Positions 26,033 to 34,585 of a DNA stretch of 64,000 nucleotides are shown here, piece after piece. The notes under the pieces are model-generated. The model saw only the letters and a list, made by a program, of their open reading frames with translations. It searched no databases and was not told where the DNA came from. The position numbers and the translations under genes are program-made. Within the stretch, counting starts at the first letter, position 1. Every line of letters starts with the position of its first letter. Origin of the DNA: Flavobacterium aquiphilum (GTDB lineage: Bacteria > Bacteroidota > Bacteroidia > Flavobacteriales > Flavobacteriaceae); contig NZ_CP114288.1 of NCBI RefSeq assembly GCF_027111335.1, forward strand, positions 1,240,001 to 1,304,000. The letters are read 5' to 3'.

Positions 26033-26473
26033 ATGGAAAATAGAATAAACATCAATGAAATAGAACCTCAGGCGTATAAAGCCATGTATGCTTTGGAAGG
26101 TTATTTGGCATCAACTCAATTGACAAAAACACAAAAAGAATTAATAAAAATTAGAGCTTCCCAAATTAATGGTTGTGCGTTTTGTATCGATATGCATACC
26201 AAAGATGCTCTAAAATATGGTGAAACCACGCAACGTATTTTTCTGCTGAATGCTTGGCGCGAGACCAATTTGTTCACAGAAGAAGAAAAAGTAATCCTGG
26301 CAATTACTGAAGAAGTTACTTTGATTCATAATCACGGGTTGTCTTCTGAAACCTATAAAAAAGCGGAGCAGTTTTTTGATAAAAACACCATTGCACAAAT
26401 TATAATGGCTGCAGTAACCATAAACGCTTGGAACAGAATTGCTATAAGCACACAGCTCGAACCTGCATCATAA
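26033..26473 (+). CDS. Carboxymuconolactone decarboxylase / AhpD-like protein
   Basis: The 146-residue helical protein has the AhpD-type redox site CAFCIDMH: the CxxC pair with the downstream histidine, at about residues 47-54, in INGCAFCIDMHTKDALKYGE. AhpD-like proteins reduce peroxides or relay electrons through these cysteines. The length fits the one-domain CMD family. It follows a Crp/Fnr-type regulator and precedes a strong terminator, so the regulator and this gene probably form a small stress unit. Confidence 0.9.
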   Translation: MENRININEIEPQAYKAMYALEGYLASTQLTKTQKELIKIRASQINGCAFCIDMHTKDALKYGETTQRIFLLNAWRETNLFTEEEKVILAITEEVTLIHNHGLSSETYKKAEQFFDKNTIAQIIMAAVTINAWNRIAISTQLEPAS

Positions 26474-26500
26474 AAAGTTGTTTATAATTTTGATGTTTGA

Positions 26501-26535
26501 AAAACGCGAAAGCTACTAGCTTTTGCGTTTTTTTA
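26501..26535 (+). terminator. Terminator after the AhpD-like gene
   Basis: AAAACGC-g-AAAGCT pairs with AGCTTT-t-GCGTTTT around ACT, and a T tract follows. It lies 28 nt after the stop. Confidence 0.9.
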
Positions 26536-26645
26536 TTTGTTATACTGTGATGTGTAATTTTTTTTAAAAGAATAATGATTTGGACTATTTCCTATTTTTA
26601 GGTTAAATGACTTCTATTCTTTTAGAAATTCTTTATTTTTGGAAG

Positions 26646-27338
26646 ATGAAATTATTGCTAAGCTTTTTTTTACTATTTCCACTTTTATTGCTTTCCCAAT
26701 CTTTTGAAAAAGGGGAAAAGTTGTTTGTAGACGGGAAATACAACCAAGCGCAGCTTGTACTTGAAAATTATCTCAAAAACAATCCATCAAACCTTAAAGC
26801 CCTTGAATATTTAGGAGATATTTCTGCTTACAATAAGGTTTGGGACAAGGCTATTTCCTATTACAAAAGGCTAAAAACATTGAAGCCCACTGAGGCCAAT
26901 TATTTCTACAAATACGGAGCCGTTTTAGCAATGAAAGCTTCGGAGATCAGCAAATTGAAGGCATTGGGAATAATCGGTGAAGTGCGTTCTTCATTTGAAA
27001 AAGCCATTTCCTTAAACCCAAAACATATCGAAGCCAGATGGGCGTTAATCGAATTGTACCTTGAATTACCCGGAATTGTGGGGGGAAGTGAATCCAAAGC
27101 TGTTAAATATTCAGAAGAATTACGTGAAATATCACCAGTTGATGGCTATTTGTCCCTTGGTCATATCGAGGAGTATTTCAAAAGATACCCAAATGCCGAA
27201 AAACAATACAAAAGAGCCATTTTGATAGGAGGTTCTAAGATATGTTATCAAAAATTAGCCGATTTGTATAAAAACAAAATGAATCAGCCGGATAAGGCTA
27301 ATAAGGTTTGGGAAGATTTTAAAAATAAGAAGAAATAG
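26646..27338 (+). CDS. Exported TPR-repeat protein
   Basis: The protein begins at the ATG at 26646 with a signal peptide (MKLLLSFFLLFPLLLLSQ), giving 230 residues. A longer frame from 26607 adds 13 residues before the signal peptide and is unlikely. Tetratricopeptide repeats cover most of the mature part: FEKGEKLFVDGKYNQAQLVLENYL, LEYLGDISAYNKVWDKAISYYKRL, the long helix pair with SSFEKAISLNPKHIEARWAL, and LGHIEEYFKRYPNAEKQYKRAI. A periplasmic scaffold or binding role is likely, with no catalytic motif. It precedes mpl by 40 nt in the same direction and might be co-transcribed. Confidence 0.85.
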   Translation: MKLLLSFFLLFPLLLLSQSFEKGEKLFVDGKYNQAQLVLENYLKNNPSNLKALEYLGDISAYNKVWDKAISYYKRLKTLKPTEANYFYKYGAVLAMKASEISKLKALGIIGEVRSSFEKAISLNPKHIEARWALIELYLELPGIVGGSESKAVKYSEELREISPVDGYLSLGHIEEYFKRYPNAEKQYKRAILIGGSKICYQKLADLYKNKMNQPDKANKVWEDFKNKKK

Positions 27339-27378
27339 AAAAATCGATTATTAGATAAAAAAATATAAAGAACACTAA

Positions 27379-28734
27379 ATGAAAACACATTTCATTGCCA
27401 TAGGCGGAAGCGCAATGCACAACTTAGCATTGGCATTACACAACAAAGGATATCAGGTTACGGGAAGTGACGATGCAATTTTTGAACCTTCAAAATCAAG
27501 ATTAGAAAAAAAAGGAATTATGCCTGCTGAGCTAGGTTGGTTTCCTGAGAAAATCACTTCAGATATTGATGCCATAATCCTTGGGATGCACGCCAAAGCT
27601 GATAATCCAGAACTGTTGAAAGCACAAGAATTAGAACTTAAAATTTATTCATATCCTGAATTTTTATACGAACAGTCAAAAAACAAAACGCGTGTAGTTA
27701 TTGGTGGTTCTCACGGAAAAACGACCATCACTTCGATGATTTTACACGTGATGCATTATCATAATATTGAAGTCGATTATATGGTTGGTGCGCAATTGGA
27801 AGGTTTCGATACAATGGTTCATCTTACCGAAGAAAATGATTTTATGGTCTTGGAAGGGGATGAATATTTGTCTTCACCAATTGACCGAAGACCTAAATTT
27901 CATTTGTATCAACCCAATATCGCCCTGATTTCGGGAATTGCATGGGATCATATCAATGTGTTTCCTACCTATGATTTTTATGTGGAGCAGTTTGAAATTT
28001 TTATTGACAAAATCACAAACGGCGGAATCTTGGTTTACAATGAAGATGATTCTGAAGTAAAACGAGTTGCGGAAAAAGCGACAAACCCAATCCGAAAAAT
28101 TCCTTACACAACTCCAAAATATGAAGTAAAAGACGGAGTAACACTTTTGGAAACTCCCGAAGGCCCAATGCCAATTGAGGTTTTTGGCGCACACAACCTA
28201 AATAATTTGGCCGGAGCCAAATGGATTTGTCAAAACATGGGAGTGGATGAAGCCGATTTTTATGAAGCGATTGCCAGTTTCAAAGGGGCATCAAAACGTT
28301 TGGAAAAAATTGCAGAAAGTAAAACTAAAGTAGCTTATAAAGATTTTGCCCATTCACCAAGTAAAGTGGCCGCGACTACCAAAGCCGTAAAAGAGCAATA
28401 TCCAAATCGCACAGTTGTGGCTTGTTTGGAATTGCACACCTACAGCAGTTTGAACGCCGAGTTTTTGAAAGAATATGAAGGAGCTCTTGAATATGCCGAT
28501 GTTGCTGTTGTTTTTTATTCGCCTGATGCTGTTAAAATCAAACAGCTTGAGGAAGTAACCTACGAGCAGATTGCCAAAGCGTTCAATAGAGAAGATTTGA
28601 TTATTTACACGAACCCAGCTGAGTTCAAAGAATATCTTTTTAATTTAAATCTTGATAATTCTGCTTTATTATTAATGAGCTCCGGAAATTACGGAGGATT
28701 AAATTTTGATGAGGTAAAAGGTTTGATTGAGTAA
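27379..28734 (+). CDS. mpl: UDP-N-acetylmuramate:L-alanyl-gamma-D-glutamyl-meso-diaminopimelate ligase (Mpl), murein recycling
   Basis: Mpl reattaches the recycled tripeptide to UDP-MurNAc. The 451-residue protein starts with the Mur-ligase Rossmann segment HFIAIGGSAMHNLALAL and has the ATP-binding GGSHGKTT at residues 109-116. LEGDEYLSSPIDRRPKF follows, and the central-domain ISGIAWDHINVFPTYDFY is the form seen in Mpl rather than MurC. FAHSPSKVAATTKAVKEQYP belongs to the C-terminal domain. It ends at a terminator 22 nt downstream. Confidence 0.93.
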   Translation: MKTHFIAIGGSAMHNLALALHNKGYQVTGSDDAIFEPSKSRLEKKGIMPAELGWFPEKITSDIDAIILGMHAKADNPELLKAQELELKIYSYPEFLYEQSKNKTRVVIGGSHGKTTITSMILHVMHYHNIEVDYMVGAQLEGFDTMVHLTEENDFMVLEGDEYLSSPIDRRPKFHLYQPNIALISGIAWDHINVFPTYDFYVEQFEIFIDKITNGGILVYNEDDSEVKRVAEKATNPIRKIPYTTPKYEVKDGVTLLETPEGPMPIEVFGAHNLNNLAGAKWICQNMGVDEADFYEAIASFKGASKRLEKIAESKTKVAYKDFAHSPSKVAATTKAVKEQYPNRTVVACLELHTYSSLNAEFLKEYEGALEYADVAVVFYSPDAVKIKQLEEVTYEQIAKAFNREDLIIYTNPAEFKEYLFNLNLDNSALLLMSSGNYGGLNFDEVKGLIE

Positions 28735-28755
28735 ATTTAATTTTGCAATATATTG

Positions 28756-28790
28756 AAAGCCAATTGACAGTTGTAGATTGGCTTTTTTTA
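28756..28790 (+). terminator. Terminator after mpl
   Basis: AAAGCCAAT pairs with ATTGGCTTT around a 12-nt loop that can itself fold a little, and eight T follow. Confidence 0.9.
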
Positions 28791-28857
28791 TTTTTATTTG
28801 TCCAATATGATATTGAACGATTTTTCTTGTAAATTAGCAAAATCTAATCATATTTTA

Positions 28858-29550
28858 ATGGAGCCAAATAATTTTCCAATCACACATTGGGCAGAAGATG
28901 ACAAGCCTCGGGAGAAACTAATGCTTAAGGGCAGAAATGTTTTAAGCGATGCCGAATTAATTGCGATACTCATAGGTTCGGGAAACCGAAATGAATCGGC
29001 AGTGGATTTGAGTAAACGGATTTTGGCCAGTGTCAATCATAATTTGAATGCTTTGGGGAAGCTAACTATTGCCCAGTTAATGAATTTTAAGGGAATTGGC
29101 GAAGCCAAAGCAATATCGATAATTGCCGCAATGGAATTGGGAAGGCGAAGAAAGAGTGAGGATGTGGTTGAATTGGCAAAAATAACGTCCAGTAAAGCAG
29201 TTTTCGAACTGATGCAGCCCATAATTGGAGAGTTGCCGCATGAAGAATTTTGGGTTCTGTTTTTAAATAATTCGAATAAAGTGCTTTTCAAAACCCAGTT
29301 GAGCAAAGGCGGAATGACAGGCACTATGGTTGATGTTCGTATTGTTTTTAAAATTGCTTTTGAGCAAAATGCTACCGCTATAATTCTTGCGCATAATCAT
29401 CCCTCCGGAAAATTGCAGGCCAGTGATGCCGATATTCAAATTACCAAAAAACTCAAAACTGCCGGACAGCAATTGGATATTCCGGTTCTGGATCATTTAA
29501 TTATTACAGAAACTGGATACTATAGTTTTGCTGACGAAGGAATATTTTAA
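28858..29550 (+). CDS. radC: RadC-family JAB-domain protein
   Basis: I start at the ATG at 28858 (MEPNNFPITHWAEDDKPREK), giving 230 residues, the usual length. Earlier codons at 28798 (TTG) and 28807 would add a poorly conserved tail. Residues 1-95 hold the RadC N-terminal region with a helix-hairpin-helix (LMNFKGIGEAKAISIIAAMELGRR). The JAB/MPN domain follows with the metal motif AHNHPSGKLQASDAD. Despite the name, a role in DNA repair is doubtful, and the JAB domain may be a metallo-isopeptidase relative. It is a monocistronic gene. Confidence 0.9.
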   Translation: MEPNNFPITHWAEDDKPREKLMLKGRNVLSDAELIAILIGSGNRNESAVDLSKRILASVNHNLNALGKLTIAQLMNFKGIGEAKAISIIAAMELGRRRKSEDVVELAKITSSKAVFELMQPIIGELPHEEFWVLFLNNSNKVLFKTQLSKGGMTGTMVDVRIVFKIAFEQNATAIILAHNHPSGKLQASDADIQITKKLKTAGQQLDIPVLDHLIITETGYYSFADEGIF

Positions 29551-29662
29551 TTTTGGTACAATTGTAGTATCAAAATTTGTCTAATTGTTTTGGTATAATG
29601 CCGTTGTATATTTCATTTAGTCCAATTTTTATTGGGCTATTTTGAAATAACAAATGATATAA

Positions 29663-29694
29663 TTTGCTAAATAAAGACATTTGTCTTAAATTTA
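29663..29694 (+). promoter_or_regulatory. Promoter of the Xre/RES toxin-antitoxin operon
   Basis: TTTG, 20 nt and TAAATTTA fit the Bacteroidota promoter with one mismatch in the last -7 base. The -7 box lies inside the spacer of the inverted repeat at 29673-29709. The start codon follows at 29713, so the leader would be about 12 nt. Confidence 0.6.
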
Positions 29695-29709
29695 CAGCCA
29701 AATGTCTTT
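29673..29709. promoter_or_regulatory. Palindromic operator of the toxin-antitoxin operon
   Basis: AAAGACATTTG and CAAATGTCTTT form a perfect 11-bp inverted repeat with a 15-nt spacer. It frames the -7 box just ahead of the antitoxin gene. Antitoxins of this family usually repress their own operon, so this is the likely binding site. A hairpin in the leader RNA is the alternative. Confidence 0.7.
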
Positions 29710-29712
29710 TTT

Positions 29713-30216
29713 ATGGAAGCGATAAAGTTAAAATCAACCGGAGCCATTGACAGAGCTGTTCGGGTTTTGGTCAAAAGAGTAGAGCAGGAGCGTGGTTACA
29801 AACTCTTGAATAAGAATATTACTTATGAAGAGTTTTTGAAAAATAGAATGTTGATTGTTCATGCTATTCGTGAAGGAATTCCGTATGAACTTTTTAATTT
29901 GATAAAAGAAATTACACCTTTTAATGAGGAGGATTGGGCTTCTTTTTTGGGGATTTCAACAAAATCACTTCAGAGAAATAAAATCAAGGAGGATTTTATT
30001 TTCAAGCCCTTACAATCCGAAAAAATATTGGAATTGGCCGAAGTAACTTCTTTAGGAAACAGTGTTTTTGATTCGGAGGCACAATTTTATCTTTGGTTAA
30101 AAACACCTTCATTTGCACTTGGAAATTTGCAGCCTATCGAATTGCTTAAGGATTCTTATGGAAAAGAAATGGTGGTCAATGAATTGAATAAAATAGACCA
30201 AGGGATTTTTATTTAA
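29713..30216 (+). CDS. Xre/MbcA/ParS-type antitoxin of a RES toxin-antitoxin pair
   Basis: The 167-residue protein has an N-terminal DNA-binding part (about 20-100, including LVKRVEQERGYKLLN and DWASFLGISTKSLQRNK, the helix-turn-helix). A C-terminal MbcA/ParS-like toxin-binding part follows (LEVTSLGNSVFDSEAQFYLWLKTPSFALGNLQPIEL by position, about 113-150). The W-x-x-x-P-x-x-x-L-x-x-x-x-P pattern is the hallmark of this antitoxin family. It overlaps the toxin gene by one base (TAATG), and a perfect palindrome over the promoter points to autorepression. Confidence 0.9.
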   Translation: MEAIKLKSTGAIDRAVRVLVKRVEQERGYKLLNKNITYEEFLKNRMLIVHAIREGIPYELFNLIKEITPFNEEDWASFLGISTKSLQRNKIKEDFIFKPLQSEKILELAEVTSLGNSVFDSEAQFYLWLKTPSFALGNLQPIELLKDSYGKEMVVNELNKIDQGIFI

Positions 30217-30674
30217 TGGAAGTCTTTCGATTAGCACGCAAAAAGTATCCTGTTGAATTGTCAGGAAAAGGAGCAGCCATTTCTGGAGCTCGCTGGAACT
30301 CAAAAGGAACAGAGGTTATTTATTGTGCACAAAGCAGGGCCTTGGCAATGGCCGAAGTTTTGGTTCATTTATCTTTGGCGACATTGCCCGGTGATTTTGT
30401 AATGCTGACAATTGATATTCCCGATGATATTTTTATTGAAGTGTTAAATCTAAGCAAAGTAAATATCGATTGGAATACTTTTCCTTGTACCTTTGAGACT
30501 CCTCTTTTGGGAGACGATTTTATACGGCGAAACGAAGCCTGTGTTTTGAAAGTGCCTTCAGCTGTAGTGAAAGGCGATTTTAATTTTTTGATAAATCCGC
30601 ATCATGCTGATTTTTATAAAATTAAAATTACGGAGCAGGTAGATTTTCCTTTCGACAAAAGAATTTTTAAATAA
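30216..30674 (+). CDS. RES-domain toxin (NAD+-degrading)
   Basis: The 152-residue protein opens with MEVFRLARKKYP and has the RES signature: R and W of SGARWNSKGTEVIYCA, the S-x-A-x-A-x-x-E helix (SRALAMAEVLVHL) and the late NPHHADF. RES toxins such as MbcT split NAD+ by phosphorolysis and stop growth until the antitoxin is restored. The catalytic arginine, tyrosine and glutamate positions look intact, so it should be active. Its ATG overlaps the antitoxin stop, and its own stop overlaps the start of the next gene by one base, so the HAD phosphatase gene is probably in the same transcript. Confidence 0.92.
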   Translation: MEVFRLARKKYPVELSGKGAAISGARWNSKGTEVIYCAQSRALAMAEVLVHLSLATLPGDFVMLTIDIPDDIFIEVLNLSKVNIDWNTFPCTFETPLLGDDFIRRNEACVLKVPSAVVKGDFNFLINPHHADFYKIKITEQVDFPFDKRIFK

Positions 30675-31372
30675 TGCAATTCATGTTTTCTAATAAAATA
30701 ACAGATATATTTTTCGACTTGGACCATACATTATGGGATTTTGATCTCAATTCGGGCTTGGCTTTTGGGGCCATCTTGAAGAAAGATCATCCTACAATTG
30801 AAATTGAAGATTTCATTGAAAAGTATGCTCCTATCAATCAGGCTTGCTGGAAATTATACCAACATGATAAAATTACGCATGCTGAATTACGTTATAACCG
30901 TCTCAAATATACCTTTGATGCATTGGAATATTTTGTTTCTGATGCACAAATAGAGGGTATTGCTCATGATTATATTGAACTCCTTCCCGAAAACAATCAT
31001 TTATTTGATGGAGCAGTTGAAGTGCTGGAATATCTCGAAAAAAAGTATAAATTGCACATTATTACCAACGGCTTTGCTGAAGTACAATACAAGAAAATAA
31101 AAAATTCGAATATTGCTGGATTTTTCAAAACGATTACCAATTCTGAGATGGCAGGTGTTAAGAAACCCAATCCAACGATTTTTGAGCATGCACTTAATTT
31201 GGCGAAGACCAAAAAAGAAAACAGTCTAATGATTGGAGATTGTCTCGATGCAGATGTTCAAGGGGCTCTAAATGCTGGATTGGATGCTATTTTTTTTAAT
31301 GACAAAAAAGTCAAAGTTGGTCAGGATATTAAACAAGTAACATATTTATTAGAACTAAAAAAATATTTATAA
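30674..31372 (+). CDS. YjjG-family HAD phosphatase (probable noncanonical pyrimidine nucleotidase)
   Basis: The 232-residue enzyme has the HAD motifs: I FFDLDHTLWDF (nucleophile and acid aspartates near residues 13-15), II HIITNGFAEVQYKKI near 128, III KKPNPTIFEHAL near 160 and IV IGDCLDADVQGALNAG near 192. This set, with a helical cap between I and II, fits the YjjG nucleotidase group, which removes phosphate from noncanonical pyrimidine nucleotides. The ATG at 30674 overlaps the stop of the toxin gene by one base; M4 is a possible alternative. Confidence 0.88.
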   Translation: MQFMFSNKITDIFFDLDHTLWDFDLNSGLAFGAILKKDHPTIEIEDFIEKYAPINQACWKLYQHDKITHAELRYNRLKYTFDALEYFVSDAQIEGIAHDYIELLPENNHLFDGAVEVLEYLEKKYKLHIITNGFAEVQYKKIKNSNIAGFFKTITNSEMAGVKKPNPTIFEHALNLAKTKKENSLMIGDCLDADVQGALNAGLDAIFFNDKKVKVGQDIKQVTYLLELKKYL

Positions 31373-31375
31373 ATC

Positions 31376-32131
31376 ATGAAGTTAAAATCTCTATTCCTTT
31401 TATTGCTTATTTCAAGCTATGGTTTTTCCCAATCGGTGAATGATTACGCAGCAGTAATGATTCCTTTAAAGTATGAATTTCAAAAAAGTGATAATCAGTA
31501 TAGGTTAAATACTTTGACCAAATTCAATTTGCAAAAAGCAGGTTTTACAGCTTATTATGTTAATGAAAATATTCCAACTGATATCAACAGATGTAGTTTT
31601 TTAACCGTTGATGTTGTGAGAGACAATGCATTTTTGACAACCAAACTATATGTTGTATTCAAAGATTGTTATGGTAAAGAGGTTTATAAATCAGAAGTTG
31701 GTAAAAGTAAAGAGAAAGAATTTGATGTTGCTTATAGTGAAGCTTTAAATATGGCATTTACATCTGTTTATGCATTACATTATAAATACAATGGCAAAGT
31801 GGCAGCTGCAAATCAAAATACAGCAGTGACTTCTCCTGCGATAGCACCTGTAGCTGTAGTTGCAGTGAGCACAGCCGCTGCGGTTGTAACACCTGCGGTT
31901 GATCTTGCGGATCCAAATTTATTGTACGCCCAGCCGACAGAAAACGGTTATCAGTTGATTGATAAAACACCAAAAGTAGTGATGAAATTATTAAAGACAT
32001 CACGCCCCGATTCGTTTATTGCTATAAAAGATGGAATTCAGGGTACACTAAATGCAAAAGATAATCAATGGTTTTTCGAGTATTATCAAAATGACAAATT
32101 AGTTTCTGAAAAGGTTACAGTGAAATTCTAA
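31376..32131 (+). CDS. Secreted protein of unknown function
   Basis: The 251-residue protein has a clear signal peptide (residues 1-19, ending GYGFSQ by position 17-19). The mature N-terminal half has LKYEFQKSDNQYRLNTLTKFNLQKAGF and is beta/alpha mixed. An alanine/valine-rich linker of about 30 residues (about 145-175) follows, then a C-terminal beta part (LLYAQPTENGYQLIDKTPKVVMKLLKTS onward). I do not recognise a named family. It begins 3 nt after the HAD gene and so belongs to the same run of genes. Its end meets the convergent rarA gene with only 16 nt between. Confidence 0.8.
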   Translation: MKLKSLFLLLLISSYGFSQSVNDYAAVMIPLKYEFQKSDNQYRLNTLTKFNLQKAGFTAYYVNENIPTDINRCSFLTVDVVRDNAFLTTKLYVVFKDCYGKEVYKSEVGKSKEKEFDVAYSEALNMAFTSVYALHYKYNGKVAAANQNTAVTSPAIAPVAVVAVSTAAAVVTPAVDLADPNLLYAQPTENGYQLIDKTPKVVMKLLKTSRPDSFIAIKDGIQGTLNAKDNQWFFEYYQNDKLVSEKVTVKF

Positions 32132-32147
32132 ATATATAAAGTAGGTT

Positions 32148-33425
32148 TTAATATCCATATTTATCTTTCCAACGGTTCTTTAAAAATTCACGGTTGCTGT
32201 TCTCTCTAGAATTGCTCCCTGGATTGTAAAGAACCGTTTCTTTTATAGCGTCGGGCAAAAATTCCTGTTCTGCAAAATTATTGGTATAATCATGCGAATA
32301 TTTATAATCTTCTCCATATCCAAGTTCTTTCATTAATTTGGTAGGAGCGTTGCGCAAATGAAGAGGAACCGGTAAATCTCCGGTTTGTTTGACTAATTGT
32401 TGAGCAGTTCCAATTGCCATATAGGAAGAATTGCTTTTAGGCGAAGTCGCAAGATAAATGGCGCATTGGCTCAAAATAATGCGACTTTCAGGATAACCAA
32501 TTGTTGATACAGCCTGAAAAGTATTATTTGCCATAATGAAAGCAGTTGGATTGGCATTTCCAATATCTTCACTTGACAAAATCAACATTCTTCTGGCAAT
32601 GAATTTTACGTCTTCACCGCCTTCAATCATTCGAGCGAGCCAATAAACCGCTCCATTTGGATCACTGCCTCTAATTGATTTTATAAAAGCCGAAACAATG
32701 TCATAATGTTGTTCACCACTTTTGTCATACAAAACTGTATTTTGCTGCACCAATTCAAAAACGCGATCATTGGTAATGAAAATTTCGCTTTCAGCGGAGG
32801 CATTTACGACCAGTTCAAAAATATTTAATAGTTTGCGTCCATCGCCACCTGAAAGACGTAACAGCGCCTCTGTTTCAGTGAGTTCTATTTTTTTTGTAGC
32901 TAAATATTTATCTGTTTTTATGGCTCTTTGCAACAAATGCTCCAAATCAGCTTTTGTAAACGCATTCAAAATATATACCTGACAACGAGACAATAAAGCG
33001 GGTATGACTTCAAAACTTGGATTTTCGGTTGTTGCACCGATAAGCGTAATCCACCCTTTTTCAACAGCAGCCAATAATGAATCTTGTTGCGATTTACTGA
33101 AGCGATGAATCTCATCAATGAATAAAATGGGGTTTTTAGCGGTAAATAGTCCTCCACTTTGTTTGGCTTTCTCAATAACATCCCGAATATCCTTTACCCC
33201 AGAATTAATCGCACTCAGGATATAAAAAGGGCGTTTGGATTCTTGGGCAATAATTTGCGCCAAAGTCGTTTTTCCAGTTCCCGGAGGTCCCCAAAAAATT
33301 AAGGAAGGTATAATTCCTTTCGATATTTGTTGTGTCAACGAACCATTTGGTCCAACCAAATGGGACTGACTGATATAATCTTCAAGTTTTTGCGGGCGTA
33401 TGCGTTCTGCCAGTGGTGCTTCCAT
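32148..33425 (-). CDS. rarA: Replication-associated recombination protein A (AAA+ ATPase)
   Basis: RarA (MgsA) is a clamp-loader-like ATPase that acts at stalled replication forks. The 425-residue protein has Walker [13 protein letters not shown] (about 46-57), Walker [11 protein letters not shown], sensor [12 protein letters not shown], and sensor II in [27 protein letters not shown] and the tetramer-forming C-terminus with [16 protein letters not shown] are specific for RarA rather than DnaX or RuvB. It is a single gene on the minus strand, convergent with the secreted unknown. Confidence 0.95.
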   Translation of the reverse strand: MEAPLAERIRPQKLEDYISQSHLVGPNGSLTQQISKGIIPSLIFWGPPGTGKTTLAQIIAQESKRPFYILSAINSGVKDIRDVIEKAKQSGGLFTAKNPILFIDEIHRFSKSQQDSLLAAVEKGWITLIGATTENPSFEVIPALLSRCQVYILNAFTKADLEHLLQRAIKTDKYLATKKIELTETEALLRLSGGDGRKLLNIFELVVNASAESEIFITNDRVFELVQQNTVLYDKSGEQHYDIVSAFIKSIRGSDPNGAVYWLARMIEGGEDVKFIARRMLILSSEDIGNANPTAFIMANNTFQAVSTIGYPESRIILSQCAIYLATSPKSNSSYMAIGTAQQLVKQTGDLPVPLHLRNAPTKLMKELGYGEDYKYSHDYTNNFAEQEFLPDAIKETVLYNPGSNSRENSNREFLKNRWKDKYGY

Positions 33426-33470
33426 GCGGTAAAATTAAGCAATTTTGAGTTTTTACAAGTATATTTTCAG

Positions 33471-33556
33471 GAGCTATTCCCGCTGTCCACTATATCTTTT
33501 GTGCCGAACCCCGGCACAAAAGGATGTCGTTTCCATCAGGGCTAGGGAATTCCGTT
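33471..33556 (+). repeat. Stem-loop repeat, copy C (compact form)
   Basis: GGAGCTATTCCCGCTGTCCA leads into a perfect hairpin (TTTTGTGCC / GGCACAAAA with GAACCCC loop) and ends GTTTCCATCAGGGCTAGGGA. The ends match copies A and B while the hairpin sequence is different. It occupies most of the informative part of the 306-base gap between rarA and the rhomboid gene. Confidence 0.7.
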
Positions 33557-33677
33557 TCATAAGAGAATTATTTTATATGACAAAATAGCACTAAATTGCT
33601 TTTGGATACATTTTTGAAGAGATAGTATAGGTTTTAAGTGTCAATTGTTTAAAGTCAAAATTTGCTGAGGCTAAAAA

Positions 33678-33718
33678 TTTAAGAAATCTAATAATCTAAG
33701 AAGTCTGACAATCTAAAG
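33678..33718 (+). repeat. Short tandem-like AATCTAAGA/AGTCT repeats
   Basis: Five imperfect 8- to 10-base units ending in TCTA or TCT lie head to tail just before the rhomboid gene. A similar run is at 2323-2349 (GTCTAAGAAGTCTAAGAATC). They are probably a short intergenic repeat of the genome. Confidence 0.45.
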
Positions 33719-33731
33719 TGGTCTAAAAATA

Positions 33732-34532
33732 ATGGAAGAAAATGATTTTAAATTTACCAATGCAGTTATAGGGGTACCGCTTTTTTTTGTGTTATTCCTT
33801 TGGTTTGTATATTGGTTGGAAATTCGCTTTGGATTTGATTTTGATGAGCACGGGATTTTACCGAGAACTTTTTCTGGTCTGCAAGGCATAGTGTTTAGTC
33901 CGTTCATTCATTCTAATATTGATCATCTTTATAATAATTCAATACCATTATTAGTGCTTTTGGCTGCTTTATTTTTTTTCTATAGAAAAGAAGCAAAAGG
34001 AATATTAGCGTATGGAATTCTGCTTTCCGGAGGCTTAACGTGGCTCATCGGAAGAGAAAATTATCATATTGGAGCCAGCGGTTTAATCTATGTGTTGGTT
34101 TCGTTTATATTTTTTAAAGGACTTCAAACACATTACTATCGATTAGTAGCATTGTCGCTCACTGTTGTGGTTCTTTATGGTGGTATGGTTTGGTATGTTT
34201 TTCCAAAAATTGATGAAACCATTTCTTGGGAAGGTCATTTGTCAGGGTTAATTGCGGGTTTTGTGCTTACTTTTTTTTATAAAAAACCAGAATTCAAGAA
34301 AGTGACAAAATATGATTGGGAACGCCCTGATTACGATCCGTCACAAGATAAATTTATGCAACGTTTTGACGAAAACGGTAATTTTGTCAATCCACCTAAG
34401 CCCGAAATAACTGAGGAGAATGGAGATGAAATTGTACCTTTTTTTCAATCAAACTCAGATGTAATTTATCATTATATTGAAAATAAAGAAGAGGATATAA
34501 ACGAAAAAAATGAATCAAAACCGGAGCTTTGA
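33732..34532 (+). CDS. Rhomboid-family intramembrane serine protease
   Basis: The 266-residue membrane protein has about six helices. The catalytic serine is in HIGASGLIY (about residue 116) and the paired histidine in WEGHLSGLIAG (about residue 168). HSNIDHLYNNSIPLLVL is the first-loop HxxxxHxxxN-type region. The C-terminal 80 residues are polar and cytoplasmic, with a conserved YDWERPDYDPSQDKF stretch seen in Bacteroidota members. The target is unknown. The terminator overlaps the end of the gene. Confidence 0.93.
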   Translation: MEENDFKFTNAVIGVPLFFVLFLWFVYWLEIRFGFDFDEHGILPRTFSGLQGIVFSPFIHSNIDHLYNNSIPLLVLLAALFFFYRKEAKGILAYGILLSGGLTWLIGRENYHIGASGLIYVLVSFIFFKGLQTHYYRLVALSLTVVVLYGGMVWYVFPKIDETISWEGHLSGLIAGFVLTFFYKKPEFKKVTKYDWERPDYDPSQDKFMQRFDENGNFVNPPKPEITEENGDEIVPFFQSNSDVIYHYIENKEEDINEKNESKPEL

Positions 34533-34544
34533 TTCATTTTTTTT
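34508..34544 (+). terminator. Terminator overlapping the rhomboid stop
   Basis: AAATGAATCAAA pairs with TTTGATTCATTT around CCGGAGC, followed by T residues. The left arm is coding sequence of the rhomboid gene. Confidence 0.9.
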
Positions 34545-34585
34545 AATCTAAATTCTGAATTCAAAAAAATCAGAAATCTGCTATC

